Assembly: GCF_008274625.1 (NCBI RefSeq)
Contig: NZ_VTRU01000001.1
Span: forward strand, 1,860,001 to 1,924,000
Length of the DNA: 64,000 nt
Reading direction: 5' to 3'
Origin: Chryseobacterium panacisoli
GTDB lineage: Bacteria > Bacteroidota > Bacteroidia > Flavobacteriales > Weeksellaceae
In this document: positions 50,872 to 59,022 of the stretch, piece after piece
How the letters are laid out: each line of letters opens with the position of its first letter
How positions within the stretch are numbered: position 1 is the first letter of the stretch
Made by a program: the position numbers and the translations under genes
Notes under the pieces: model-generated
Database searches by the model: none
Told to the model about the DNA's origin: nothing
What the model saw: the letters and a program-made list of their open reading frames with translations, nothing else

Positions 50872-52236
50872 TTGAAATTCGTTAAAATATTATTTTTAGT
50901 AGCAGGTATCAGCGTTTTTGGCCAGACCAACGTTGATAATCAGCTGGCAGCTTATAACTTTCCAAAGATAAAGTCCAGTATTACGATGCCTGTGACCATT
51001 CCTCTTTCGGAACTGAGCAATATGATTAATGCTTCTGTGAAAGAACTTGTTTACCAGGATGACTCCTATACAGACAATAATAATGATCAGTTTAAAGTAA
51101 AAGTATGGAAAACCAGGCCTATTCGTCTTGTAGGCGGAACCAGTCAGAATCTGTTGATTGAAGTTCCGTTAAAAATATGGGCAGAAAAAGGAATCGGAAC
51201 TCTGGGAGTATATACTTATCAGAATACTACCTTTGAAACTGTAATGTCATTCAATACAACCGTTACTTTTAAAAATAACTGGACCATTACTACCAATACA
51301 CAGCCCAATGGCTTCAGGTGGGTAACAAAACCCGTTCTTGATTACGGAAGAATACAGATTCCCATTACCTCTATTGTTGAAAAAAGCTTAAAAGAACAGC
51401 AGGAAAAATTCTGTAAGACAATAGATCAACAAATGGCTACACAGCTGAATTTCCAGCAATATGCCTTAATGGCCTGGAATACATTTTTGCAGCCTTTCAA
51501 TATCTCTGAAGAGTATAATACATGGCTGAAGGTAAGCCCCGTGGGAGTCAACATTACTCCTTTGAAATTTTATGGAAACCAGATCAATGCTACGCTTGGT
51601 GTTGATATTTATTCCGAAACCTTTACAGGAAATAAACCAGCAGCTTCTTCACCGGTAACCAGTGTTGCTAATTTCAACTCCACTCCTACTGTTGCAGATA
51701 AGTTTATTTTACAAACTACGGCCAATATCCCTTTTACAGAGGCAAGCAATATGGCAAGAAAAACTTTCCTGAATAAGGAGTTTGATATTCGTGACTCTAA
51801 AGTGAAAGTAACTGACATAAGAGTATATGGCGTTGATAACAGAGTGGTTATTGAAGCTCAGACCGACGGTTATATAAAAGGTACAGCCATTATTTCCGGA
51901 ATTCCGGTGTATGATGATGCAAAAAGAAAAATTGTTTTATCAGAGACCAAATTTAAACTGAAAACGAATAACTTTCTTCAAAAAACAGCTTCTCTCCTGT
52001 TTCAAGGGAAAATTGTAAAAATGATTGAAGAGGAATATGGTATTCCAACTCAGGAACTGGAAGAAACATCAAGAAAAAGTATTGAAGAAGCTTTTAATAA
52101 AGAATACTATAAAGGGTTAAAGATGAACGGGAAAGTATTCAACCTGAAACCTAGTAAAATTCTACTCAGCAATACCGGAATTACAGCCGTTATTGACACA
52201 AATGCCTCATTAAAATTACTGGTCAACGGATTTTAA
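50872..52236 (+). CDS. DUF4403 family exported protein
   Basis: 454 residues from a TTG start giving a good signal peptide (MKFVKILFLVAGISVFGQ). SSITMPVTIPLSELSNMIN at the mature start, repeated with ANIPFTEASNMARKTFLNK near 290, suggests two copies of a lipid-binding-like fold, as in DUF4403 proteins. The secreted or periplasmic role is unknown. It is 34 bp after folB and may be read from the thr operon; no terminator is visible between them. Confidence 0.85.
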   Translation: MKFVKILFLVAGISVFGQTNVDNQLAAYNFPKIKSSITMPVTIPLSELSNMINASVKELVYQDDSYTDNNNDQFKVKVWKTRPIRLVGGTSQNLLIEVPLKIWAEKGIGTLGVYTYQNTTFETVMSFNTTVTFKNNWTITTNTQPNGFRWVTKPVLDYGRIQIPITSIVEKSLKEQQEKFCKTIDQQMATQLNFQQYALMAWNTFLQPFNISEEYNTWLKVSPVGVNITPLKFYGNQINATLGVDIYSETFTGNKPAASSPVTSVANFNSTPTVADKFILQTTANIPFTEASNMARKTFLNKEFDIRDSKVKVTDIRVYGVDNRVVIEAQTDGYIKGTAIISGIPVYDDAKRKIVLSETKFKLKTNNFLQKTASLLFQGKIVKMIEEEYGIPTQELEETSRKSIEEAFNKEYYKGLKMNGKVFNLKPSKILLSNTGITAVIDTNASLKLLVNGF

Positions 52237-52280
52237 ACACATTAAATAAAACTAACCATTAAAAAAACTAATAATCAACC

Positions 52281-52778
52281 ATGAAAAGAATTCTAAATAT
52301 TGTTGAATATAATAAGGCCTCATCATGGATGAGGCTTGCCAATAATTTCCTGGATTTTATAATACTATATGTTATTAATTATATCCTCTCTATTATTTCT
52401 AATTTTCTTTATGAAGTAACTTCAATTGAGTTTTTCTACCTGTATAGTAATGGAAATATATTATGGCAATTCTTTATTGGAAATTTCAATTATTGTCTTT
52501 ATTACTTTTTAATGGAAAACTATTTAGATGGGAGAACCGTTGCAAAGTATATTACAGGAACCAAAGTTATCAGTACAGATGGTACAAAACCAACTACCCG
52601 ACAAATTATTCTCAGAAGCCTTTCCAGAATTGTTCCTTTTGACGGACTATCATTCCTTGGAGTAAACGGATGGCACGATAGCTGGAGCTATACAAGAGTA
52701 ATTAACATCAAAAATTATCAGGCTGAAATTCAAGCAAAAAGCGAAATCGAGGCTCTTGGAAAGAAAGAAATTGCTTAA
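52281..52778 (+). CDS. RDD family membrane protein
   Basis: 165 residues. The RDD pattern is adapted to ASSWMRLANNFLDFIILYVINY in the first membrane segment, with further hydrophobic segments near 40-80. GRTVAKYITGTKVISTDGTKPTTRQIILRSLSRIVPFD is the diagnostic RDD loop and second Arg region. Function is uncertain; some family members act in transport or envelope homeostasis. It is 45 bp after the DUF4403 gene. Confidence 0.9.
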   Translation: MKRILNIVEYNKASSWMRLANNFLDFIILYVINYILSIISNFLYEVTSIEFFYLYSNGNILWQFFIGNFNYCLYYFLMENYLDGRTVAKYITGTKVISTDGTKPTTRQIILRSLSRIVPFDGLSFLGVNGWHDSWSYTRVINIKNYQAEIQAKSEIEALGKKEIA

Positions 52779-52783
52779 AAACT

Positions 52784-52813
52784 TTTGTTCATAAAGAAAT
52801 TTTACTATATTTG
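52784..52813 (+). promoter_or_regulatory. tRNA-Cys promoter
   Basis: TTTG (52784-52787), 18-bp spacer, TATATTTG (52806-52813), matching the Bacteroidota TTTG/TAnnTTTG promoter. Confidence 0.65.
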
Positions 52814-52836
52814 CACACCTCAAAAATGGTAAAAAT

Positions 52837-52907
52837 GGTACTTTGGCCGAGCGGCTAGGCAGTGGTCTGCAACACCATCTACAGCGGTTCGAATCCGCTA
52901 GGTACCT
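52837..52907 (+). tRNA. tRNA-Cys (anticodon GCA)
   Basis: 71 nt without encoded CCA. Acceptor stem GGTACTT/AGGTACC with discriminator T (typical of tRNA-Cys). Anticodon stem GTGGT/ACCAT around loop CTGCAAC, GCA at 52869-52871. T-arm AGCGGTTCGAATCCGCT. It has its own promoter and terminator. Confidence 0.95.
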
Positions 52908-52910
52908 CAG

Positions 52911-52943
52911 AAAAAACCTCTAAATAACTTAGAGGTTTTTTTG
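52911..52943 (+). terminator. Terminator after tRNA-Cys
   Basis: AAAAAACCTCTA (52911-52922) pairs with TAGAGGTTTTTT (52930-52941), then T. Confidence 0.9.
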
Positions 52944-53001
52944 TTTTCATATCTTTAATTTTTTCAAATATTCCATTCTTTTTTTATCATCAAAATTACT
53001 T

Positions 53002-53445
53002 ATGAAAAAAACAGTAATCTTCTTCATCATTTCATTTGCCCTTGCCCTTTTGAATGGATATTTTTTTAATTACATTAATGATGTCTATTTTCATTTCGAC
53101 GTAAATCAGAATAAACATACTAATATTTCAAAAGATGAATTAAATTTCATTGCCATATTCATTGCCCCCTTTCTGGAGACTTTTCTATTTCAGTATCTCC
53201 CCTACTTGATCTTAAGTAAATGGATAAAGCTCAACAATAAAGCATTTTGCATAATCATTATGAGTATCATTTTCGCGTCAATGCATTATTATAATTGGCT
53301 ATATATTGTTATGACATTTTTTGGAGGTATTATTTTAAATAACCTTTATATATACTACAACAAATACGTCCATACCTACAGTTTTATCTTAACAGTACTC
53401 TTCCACGCGTTATTCAATCTTTATGGCTTTTTATTTATAATGTGA
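53002..53445 (+). CDS. CPBP-like intramembrane protease family protein (divergent)
   Basis: 147 residues, four or more membrane segments. The CPBP (Abi/CAAX protease) motifs are present in altered form: IAPFLETFLFQYL in place of APxxEExxFR, FASMHYYN for motif 2, and LFHALFNLYGF for motif 3. The second Glu and the Arg of motif 1 are replaced by Thr and Gln, so activity is uncertain. It is the first gene of the AT-rich block after tRNA-Cys; some relatives lie in bacteriocin loci. Confidence 0.75.
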   Translation: MKKTVIFFIISFALALLNGYFFNYINDVYFHFDVNQNKHTNISKDELNFIAIFIAPFLETFLFQYLPYLILSKWIKLNNKAFCIIIMSIIFASMHYYNWLYIVMTFFGGIILNNLYIYYNKYVHTYSFILTVLFHALFNLYGFLFIM

Positions 53446-53596
53446 ATTTTCCTTTTTTAATAATACAAAACAAGCACTTCCAGATCAGAGAAGAGCTTGA
53501 TAGTAAATGCAAAAAAATATGGATAGAAAATTATCTTACTCAAAAATAAAGGGTTGATCAATTTACTTTTATAAGCAGCGTCATAGTAAAACAAAA

Positions 53597-53617
53597 ATCC
53601 TCGGAAATTCCGAGGAT
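53597..53617 (+). other. Hairpin upstream of micro-ORF A
   Basis: ATCCTCGG, loop AAATT, CCGAGGAT: a perfect 8-bp stem, 14 nt before an ATG. No T run follows, so it is not a standard terminator. Confidence 0.55.
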
Positions 53618-53631
53618 AAAAACTAATAACC

Positions 53632-53700
53632 ATGAAAACTCAAATTAAACATGAGTTACATTTCTATATTGAAAAATCGTGCCAAGAATGCCAATTCTGA
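53632..53700 (+). CDS. Micro-ORF A (22 residues)
   Basis: Starts MKTQIKHELHF and ends EKSCQECQF with a CxxC. It follows a perfect hairpin by 14 nt and an A-rich spacer (AAAAACTAATAACC). The Y-[IL]-E-K-S-x-Q stretch recurs in micro-ORF C at 55.6 kb. There is no homology that I recognise. It may be a small peptide or part of a small RNA. Confidence 0.35.
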   Translation: MKTQIKHELHFYIEKSCQECQF

Positions 53701-53984
53701 GAAAAAAAAGAATTTTACTCTGATGGTTTCCATTTTACAATTTCAGCATTTTAAACCGATTTTATTGATGCTTTAAAAAGCACTTCATAATTAATTATAA
53801 TTAATTAAAAAAAATCCAACATGCCGGTAAAAATATTAAAAATAAAATAATTTACAATTTGATAATATACCAGTCATATTCAGAAAATAAAAATTTTCAA
53901 ATATTTAGTCAGTGAAAAAGAAATCAATACCAAATTGGCATAATTTATTCTTCATATAAATCAATCCAATAAATTTAAATCATC

Positions 53985-54212
53985 ATGGCACAAATAATTT
54001 TTAGTAAAGAAGATTTTACGAAAAGCAATGAAAAAGAATATCAGTTGGAGTATACCGTAAATGAAATAGGTAAAGGCTCTGATCTTATTGTAGAAAGATT
54101 AACCGAAAAAGGAGACTATGAGGTCATTCAGGCTCCCCTGCGAAGATCAAATAATAAAGTATTCATCATTTGGGATACCCCTTTTGATGGCAGAATACTC
54201 TTTGATCTTTAA
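53985..54212 (+). CDS. Hypothetical small protein
   Basis: 75 residues: MAQIIFSKEDFTKSN at the start and IIWDTPFDGRILFDL at the end, hydrophilic, no signal peptide or membrane segment. The sequence could fold as a short beta-rich domain (VIQAPLRRSNNKVFIIW). I recognise no family. Flanked by hairpin/micro-ORF elements on both sides. Confidence 0.6.
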   Translation: MAQIIFSKEDFTKSNEKEYQLEYTVNEIGKGSDLIVERLTEKGDYEVIQAPLRRSNNKVFIIWDTPFDGRILFDL

Positions 54213-54240
54213 AACATTTTGACATTATTTATATGAAAAA

Positions 54241-54260
54241 GCCCCCAAAAAAATGGAGGC
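54241..54260 (+). other. Hairpin upstream of micro-ORF B
   Basis: GCCCCCA (54241-54247), A-rich loop, TGGAGGC (54254-54260); one C-A mismatch. The sequence then runs CTCAAAAAACACAA into ATGATG, 14 nt spacer. Confidence 0.5.
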
Positions 54261-54274
54261 CTCAAAAAACACAA

Positions 54275-54331
54275 ATGATGAAAAAAAATTTTATATCAGA
54301 GATAAAAATTATTTTATCTATTAATTCTTAA
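54275..54331 (+). CDS. Micro-ORF B (18 residues)
   Basis: ATGATG start; encodes MMKKNFISEIKIILSINS. The 22 bases from AAAAAACACAA to the end of ATGATGAAAAA are identical with micro-ORF C, whereas the bodies differ. Conserved leader and start but unconserved body suggest a regulated short message or RNA. Confidence 0.3.
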   Translation: MMKKNFISEIKIILSINS

Positions 54332-54641
54332 CCAAAGATATACCACTCTTTTTTTTTATTTTATGAGTACAGTCATAAAATTTTTATTACTTTTAAATAG
54401 TAAGCTATCCCGCCAGCAGACAATATTTCTCAAAAAAAGACAATAAACAATGCCGTTTTAATTCCTATTCTTCGGCTCTTCTCAAATATCCCCAAACTGA
54501 TTCCCTGAAAAACAGTATTATAAGGTATAATTCACACTCATAGATTTCAAAATATAATAAAAAATATCAGATATCCTATGATCATAGTAATATTTTCCAC
54601 ATATCTTATTTTATAATTTCGCAGCATTAATTCAAAACAAC

Positions 54642-55475
54642 GTGATAATTTTTTCTGTACTTATAGCCAACTATAATAATGGAAAGTATTTCAAGGAATG
54701 CTATGATTCATTAATCAGTCAAACCCATGGAAACTGGGAGGTGATTATTGTTGATGATGCCTCTACAGATGATTCCGTAGAAATTATACAATCTCTTATC
54801 AAGGATGATTCCCGCTTCAGACTCTATCATAATGCAACGAATAAAGGTTGTGGCTTTACAAAAGCTGCCTGTATGAAATATGCCCAGGGAGATTTGTGTG
54901 CCTACCTGGACCCTGATGATGCACTTTATCCGGAAGCATTGGAAAAAACAGCTCAAGAATTTGTTGACAGAGATGATCTTACAGCCGTTTATTCCCAAAT
55001 GATGCTATGTGATGAAAACCTCACCCCTGAAAGAGTGTATGCCGGTACCAAGCAGATTTACAATAACCGCCATTTTTTCAACTGCCCCATTCAGTTTGCT
55101 CATTTCTTTGCATTTAAAAAAGAGACTTACTTAAGAACAACTGGAATTAATCCTAATCTGAAAAATGCGGTAGATCAGGATCTCTATTTAAAAATACTTG
55201 AACAGGGAGAAGCTAAATTCATCAAAGAACCTCTATACTTGTACAGGCTGCATTCTGATGGAATATCCCAGGATAATGCAAAACAAAGCGCAAAAGAATC
55301 GTTTGCCAGAGTAATACATGATACAATGAAAAGACGGGGAATAAAAACCATCAATAACCAGACTGTTCCTGAGGTTTTCACCAGTTCACAGGAAATCTAC
55401 AGCCTTATCAGGTATCAGACTAAAAAAATGCACCGGTTAATCAGTAAAATAAAAGTCAAATTAGATAATATATAA
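54642..55475 (+). CDS. GT2 family glycosyltransferase
   Basis: 277 residues from a GTG start (MIIFSVLIANYNNGKYFKECYDSLISQT). GT-A nucleotide-sugar fold: EVIIVDDASTDDS near 36-48, YLDPDDALYPEALE with the DxD-like metal motif, and FFAFKKETYLRTTGINPNLKNAVDQDLYLK with the ED/QD acceptor motif. It transfers a sugar to a glycan or lipid; acceptor unknown. It stands alone without other polysaccharide genes nearby, apart from the large membrane protein at 57.3 kb. Confidence 0.92.
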   Translation: MIIFSVLIANYNNGKYFKECYDSLISQTHGNWEVIIVDDASTDDSVEIIQSLIKDDSRFRLYHNATNKGCGFTKAACMKYAQGDLCAYLDPDDALYPEALEKTAQEFVDRDDLTAVYSQMMLCDENLTPERVYAGTKQIYNNRHFFNCPIQFAHFFAFKKETYLRTTGINPNLKNAVDQDLYLKILEQGEAKFIKEPLYLYRLHSDGISQDNAKQSAKESFARVIHDTMKRRGIKTINNQTVPEVFTSSQEIYSLIRYQTKKMHRLISKIKVKLDNI

Positions 55476-55480
55476 AAACA

Positions 55481-55510
55481 AAAGACTCTTCGAAACGAAG
55501 AGTCTTTTTG
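55481..55510 (+). terminator. Terminator after the glycosyltransferase gene
   Basis: AAAGACTCTTCG (55481-55492), loop AAA, CGAAGAGTCTTT (55496-55507), then TT. Confidence 0.9.
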
Positions 55511-55605
55511 ATAAAATATGGAATGAAAATGTTCTTATACTCAAAGTTACCATCTCTCTACCAATTATTATATGAGCAGAATCATAAAACTTAATGAACA
55601 CAAAC

Positions 55606-55623
55606 GGCCTCCATTAGGAGGCC
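55606..55623 (+). other. Hairpin upstream of micro-ORF C
   Basis: GGCCTCC, loop ATTA, GGAGGCC: a perfect 7-bp GC-rich stem, followed by TAAAAAACACAA (12 nt) and ATGATG. Confidence 0.6.
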
Positions 55624-55635
55624 TAAAAAACACAA

Positions 55636-55734
55636 ATGATGAAAAAAATCTATTTAGAAAAATCCAAACAGAATATCGTAGAATCATTCAATACAACTAT
55701 AATTATTACATTTTTTCAGAATATAATACAATAG
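55636..55734 (+). CDS. Micro-ORF C (32 residues)
   Basis: ATGATG start; begins MMKKIYLEKSKQNIVESFN. Shares YLEKSKQ with the YIEKSCQ of micro-ORF A and the start region with B. A longer overlapping frame from 55572 runs through the hairpin. Coding status is uncertain. Confidence 0.35.
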   Translation: MMKKIYLEKSKQNIVESFNTTIIITFFQNIIQ

Positions 55735-55945
55735 AGAAACAGAGAATGAATACTTATTAAGAATCAAACGGCATCCCGAAGGCTGAATTAATAATAATTT
55801 ATATGATTATAGCAATTATTTAAATTTTATTCAATATAAAATCTTTAAAAACAAAATAAAAATTGCAAATAATCATTTAATAATTAAAAAAATACTCATT
55901 TTCGGAAAGGGTAAATTTAGTTAAATATTTTTTCGCTCACAAGAC

Positions 55946-56386
55946 CTATTCCTCCCAAATGATCGGAATATACACTGTAATATATCCATCAGAATCTACC
56001 TGTGCGTCCGAAACCGTAGCCATTACAGTTCCATACCCTACCCAGCCCCCTTGTCCCTGCATAGCAGAAAAGGTATAAGTTCCCGCAGGAAGACCTTCAT
56101 AATATTGTGGCACCGACTGAAATCCACCACTGTAATAGGTATCATACACCTCTCCGGTAACCATGTTTTCAGCAAGAAAACTTCCTACATCATAATTTCC
56201 GGAAAGAATTTTCGTCCCGCTTTTTGAAAGAAGACCATAACGAATCTTATAAGTCTGAGCCTTTGGTGCAGTATCGGCTATCTCCGAACAGTTTTTACTA
56301 TTCTCTACTATTTCCGTGGAGGAAAATGATGTTACAACAGCTAGCAATCCGATACATGCTGATACTGTAAAAATTGATTTTTTCAT
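55946..56386 (-). CDS. Hypothetical exported protein
   Basis: 146 residues from ATG 56386 (MKKSIFTVSACIGLLAVV, signal peptide ending near TSFSS). The mature part has short beta-strands (KIRYGLLSKSGTKILSGNYDVG, LPAGTYTFSAMQGQGGWVGYG) like small Ig-like or jelly-roll domains. One Cys. Ends ITVYIPIIWEE. No family recognised; secreted or periplasmic by signal peptide. Separate unit in a gene-poor block. Confidence 0.75.
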   Translation of the reverse strand: MKKSIFTVSACIGLLAVVTSFSSTEIVENSKNCSEIADTAPKAQTYKIRYGLLSKSGTKILSGNYDVGSFLAENMVTGEVYDTYYSGGFQSVPQYYEGLPAGTYTFSAMQGQGGWVGYGTVMATVSDAQVDSDGYITVYIPIIWEE

Positions 56387-56728
56387 ATTAAAAAGTAATT
56401 TGGTACTCAAAAATAGTTAACTTATATGAATTGAGTAAAAACTATCAATGAACTAAAATTTACAAATCCAGATTCCGGAACGGTCTAAAATAGAATGATA
56501 CATTTACTTAAGTAGTAATTTTTCTTTTCTGAAGATTTTTTTAACATAAAATCAAATTTCAATACCAAACGCATAAAATCCCCATCAATAATAGAAAAGT
56601 GAACAGTATTTAAAATTAATTCACTTTTCTCTGATCAATTTTAACACTCATTAACTAAATTTTGGCTTCATAATTGAAAATACAATTAAATCAAAGTCGT
56701 TTGGCTTTATCTTATTAAAATTTGAATT
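56387..56728. other. Gene-free divergent intergenic region with inverted repeat
   Basis: 342 bp between divergent genes. AGAAAAGTGAA (56593-56603) is mirrored perfectly by TTCACTTTTCT (56620-56630), an 11-bp inverted repeat with a 16-nt loop. No ORF is seen. Confidence 0.55.
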
Positions 56729-57283
56729 ATGAGAAAGATAGTATTAGCAGGTTTTTTATCCGTTCTTTTGATGACGGCCTGCAAGAAAGATGACAGAACT
56801 GCAGAGAAGTCACTGGAAGTACAGAAACTTGAATTTCAGGCCAGACAACTTGAAATAGAAAAACAAAAACTGGCTATTGAAAAAGAAAAGATGGTCTATG
56901 AAGCTCAGAAAAAAGCAGACAGCATATCTGAAACCAAAAAGGCAAGAGCTGCTGCTGAAAATAATTCAAGACCACAAGTGATCAGAGAAACAAGAACAGT
57001 ATATAGAGACCGAAACTCAAATTCCGGTTCATCAGGAAGCAGCAACGGAAGTTATGCTAATAACGGAAGTGGAACCTCACAGGGAACTACTCAGAAAAAA
57101 GGGTGGAGCAAAGCTGCTAAGGGAACCGTCATTGGTACTGTAGGTGGGGCTGCTGCCGGAGCCCTTATCGCTAAGAAAAACAGAGGACTTGGAGCTGTAA
57201 TTGGTGGTGTTGTAGGAGGTGCAACAGGATATACTATTGGTAGATCACAAGATAGAAAAGACGGAAGGGTACAACCCCGTTAA
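56729..57283 (+). CDS. Lipoprotein with coiled coil and glycine-zipper domain
   Basis: 184 residues. Lipobox LMTAC (Cys18). A charged coiled-coil region follows (about 25-75, repeated LEIEKQKLAIEKEKM), then a Ser/Asn/Gly-rich linker, and a YmgG/YMGG-type glycine zipper (GTVIGTVGGAAAGALIAKKNRGLGAVIGG, quoted as two blocks: GTVIGTVGGAAAGALIA and GLGAVIGGVVGGATGY). Envelope-associated, possibly inserted in the outer membrane. It is followed by a terminator. Confidence 0.82.
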   Translation: MRKIVLAGFLSVLLMTACKKDDRTAEKSLEVQKLEFQARQLEIEKQKLAIEKEKMVYEAQKKADSISETKKARAAAENNSRPQVIRETRTVYRDRNSNSGSSGSSNGSYANNGSGTSQGTTQKKGWSKAAKGTVIGTVGGAAAGALIAKKNRGLGAVIGGVVGGATGYTIGRSQDRKDGRVQPR

Positions 57284-57305
57284 TAAATATTTTCACAATA
57301 AATAT

Positions 57306-57337
57306 AAAGATTGCTTATTTTTAAGCAATCTTTTTTT
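57306..57337 (+). terminator. Terminator after the glycine-zipper lipoprotein gene
   Basis: AAAGATTGCTTA (57306-57317) pairs with TAAGCAATCTTT (57322-57333), then TTTT. The next gene begins immediately at 57338, so its message must arise inside or beyond this hairpin or by readthrough. Confidence 0.85.
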
Positions 57338-58972
57338 ATGCTATTGATTCTGTTTTCTTCAATTCTCATCATTCCTGTCTTAATGGGTTGGGGGAAAATC
57401 ATGGAAAATATATCAGGGATTTTATTTGAGGGAATCTCAGGAAAAATCCTATCCGGAATTCTGGGAACAAGTCTGATATGGACACTTATTTCTTTTTTTT
57501 ATCCTTTAAATATCTATGTAGAAACAGTCTCGATACTTTTGGGATTATTCTTTTTTTCTAAAAACAAACTCTACCAGGAGTTCTACCAGTTTTCAAAGAA
57601 AGATTTCACACTCTTCAGTGCCGCAACTCTTATTATCATACTCTCGGGTTCTTATTATCCTTATATATTAGATCATTTTGGGTATTACATCCCCACCATC
57701 CAATGGCTTACAGAATATGGACTGGTAAAAGGAATTTCAAATGTAGATCTCACGCTGGGACAAATGTCTGTCTGGCATATTTTTCAGGCTGGATTTTCCA
57801 ATTTTTCTGACCCTTTTTTAAGAATCAATGCTGTATTACTTATTGTTTACACCATTTATATCATCGAAAGAAAAAACTGGATACACCTTTGTTTCCTACC
57901 GGTTTTATTATTGTTTTCACAATCTCCAAGCCCGGACCTTCCTGTCATTATTTTTTCACTGATTATCTTAACTGAACTCATAGCCGGAAACAGAAATACT
58001 ACGCTTCTTTTTGCTTTTTCAGTTTTTGTTTTTGCTATAAAACCTACCATGATATGGCTGCCCCTATTAGTATTCTTGAGCTCCGTTTTTATTTTCAAAA
58101 ACAATTTCAGACCATTACTTTTAGGAATTCTGATTCTTTTGCTATTCTTTATTAAAAATATATGGACATTTGGTTTTCCTGTTTTTCCTGTAGCAATGGG
58201 CGATTTGGGTGTATCCTGGAAACCGAATCCGGAGGTTTTAAAAATTTCGTCACAGTTTGCCATCATGAAAACCTATGATATGCAGTATACGTATGAAGAA
58301 ATTCAAAAATTTTCAACAGCAGATTATATTAAAAACTGGTTTTCTCTGGAAGGAATCAAATCAAAGATTAATATTCTTTTTGTTTTAAGCTTAGTTGTTT
58401 TTTCTGTATTTGCCTGGATCAAAAAAAGAAAACTCATCACGATGATCTGTATTTCATTATTGATAAAAAGTATATTGATCCTTGCGTTTTCCGCTCAATA
58501 CAGATTTTTTATAGATGTTTTCTTCGTGGTAGTCTTTGTTATGTTTAATGAATATTTTAATAAGAAGAAATCCATTATTATTTTTTCAGTTTTAAGCTTA
58601 TTTTTCATTTCAATGTTATCCTTTCCTGCATTGATACAAAAATATATTCCGAGTTTCAGAGTGGGAAGCTTTATGACAGGATTTGAAAAAGAACAGCTCT
58701 ACAAGCCCTCAACTTACGAATATCATCAGTTTAATACATTTAAAGTCGGGAATTTTAAATTTAACGTGTCTCACAATTACCCTTACAGTTTTGATACTCC
58801 TCTTCCTGCAGTTACCCCGTTCTATATTTTTGATGATGTAAAAGCAGGAATTTTTCCCCAGCTTTTGGAAGGAAATGATCTCAAAAAAGGATTTATCTGG
58901 AAAAAAATGACTCCAGAAGAAAAAAAAGAGGCCCAAAAGGTTATCAATAATATCAAAAACAGTGATAAATAG
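57338..58972 (+). CDS. Large multi-spanning membrane protein (LIC_10190-like)
   Basis: 544 residues from ATG 57338 (MLLILFSSILIIPVLMGWGK); a TTG nine codons upstream lies in the terminator. About 11-12 hydrophobic segments, with SGSYYPYILDHFGYYIPTIQ and KGISNVDLTLGQMSVWHIFQ in a periplasmic loop, then a hydrophilic C-terminal domain. The pattern resembles the LIC_10190 family and more broadly GT-C glycosyltransferase-like membrane proteins. Activity unknown. It precedes aroC. Confidence 0.75.
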   Translation: MLLILFSSILIIPVLMGWGKIMENISGILFEGISGKILSGILGTSLIWTLISFFYPLNIYVETVSILLGLFFFSKNKLYQEFYQFSKKDFTLFSAATLIIILSGSYYPYILDHFGYYIPTIQWLTEYGLVKGISNVDLTLGQMSVWHIFQAGFSNFSDPFLRINAVLLIVYTIYIIERKNWIHLCFLPVLLLFSQSPSPDLPVIIFSLIILTELIAGNRNTTLLFAFSVFVFAIKPTMIWLPLLVFLSSVFIFKNNFRPLLLGILILLLFFIKNIWTFGFPVFPVAMGDLGVSWKPNPEVLKISSQFAIMKTYDMQYTYEEIQKFSTADYIKNWFSLEGIKSKINILFVLSLVVFSVFAWIKKRKLITMICISLLIKSILILAFSAQYRFFIDVFFVVVFVMFNEYFNKKKSIIIFSVLSLFFISMLSFPALIQKYIPSFRVGSFMTGFEKEQLYKPSTYEYHQFNTFKVGNFKFNVSHNYPYSFDTPLPAVTPFYIFDDVKAGIFPQLLEGNDLKKGFIWKKMTPEEKKEAQKVINNIKNSDK

Positions 58973-59010
58973 AACAAATCCAGAAACTTTATTATCTGAA
59001 GAAAAAAAGG

Positions 59011-59018
59011 TAATTTTG
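59011..59018 (+). promoter_or_regulatory. -7 promoter box for aroC
   Basis: TAATTTTG matches TAnnTTTG; its last base is 5 nt before the aroC ATG. TTTA (58988-58991) lies 19 bp upstream as a possible -33 box. A leaderless message is predicted. Confidence 0.55.
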
Positions 59019-59022
59019 TACT

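Larger units (their letters stand above)
53446..53984. other. AT-rich gap with one hairpin/micro-ORF element
   Basis: 539 bp. A 22-codon micro-ORF with an upstream hairpin (53597-53700) is the only organised feature. The rest is AT-rich with no convincing ORF, tRNA or repeat. Confidence 0.5.
54213..54641. other. AT-rich gap with micro-ORF B
   Basis: 429 bp. Contains a hairpin and micro-ORF near its left end (54241-54331) and otherwise very AT-rich DNA. TATAATTTCG about 30 bp before the glycosyltransferase start could be a weak -7 box. Confidence 0.5.
55513..55945. other. AT-rich gap with hairpin and micro-ORF C
   Basis: 433 bp. A hairpin and a 32-codon micro-ORF occupy 55606-55734. The remainder, up to the 3' end of the minus-strand exported protein gene, is AT-rich with no feature I can support. 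Confidence 0.5.

Noticed and set aside
54233-54331. ATG at 54233 giving a longer in-frame version of micro-ORF B
   Set aside because: The extension reads through the hairpin and its bases do not stay in frame in the matching copy at 55606, so the part after the hairpin is the conserved unit.
55572-55760. A 62-residue frame from ATG 55572
   Set aside because: It runs through the GGCCTCC hairpin and the conserved ATGATG element in another frame, with low-complexity Lys/Asn/Tyr content; the 55636 micro-ORF fits the repeated pattern better, though neither is proven.
52837-57000. Integrated element with att sites at tRNA-Cys
   Set aside because: No integrase gene and no second copy of the tRNA 3' end were found in the window.
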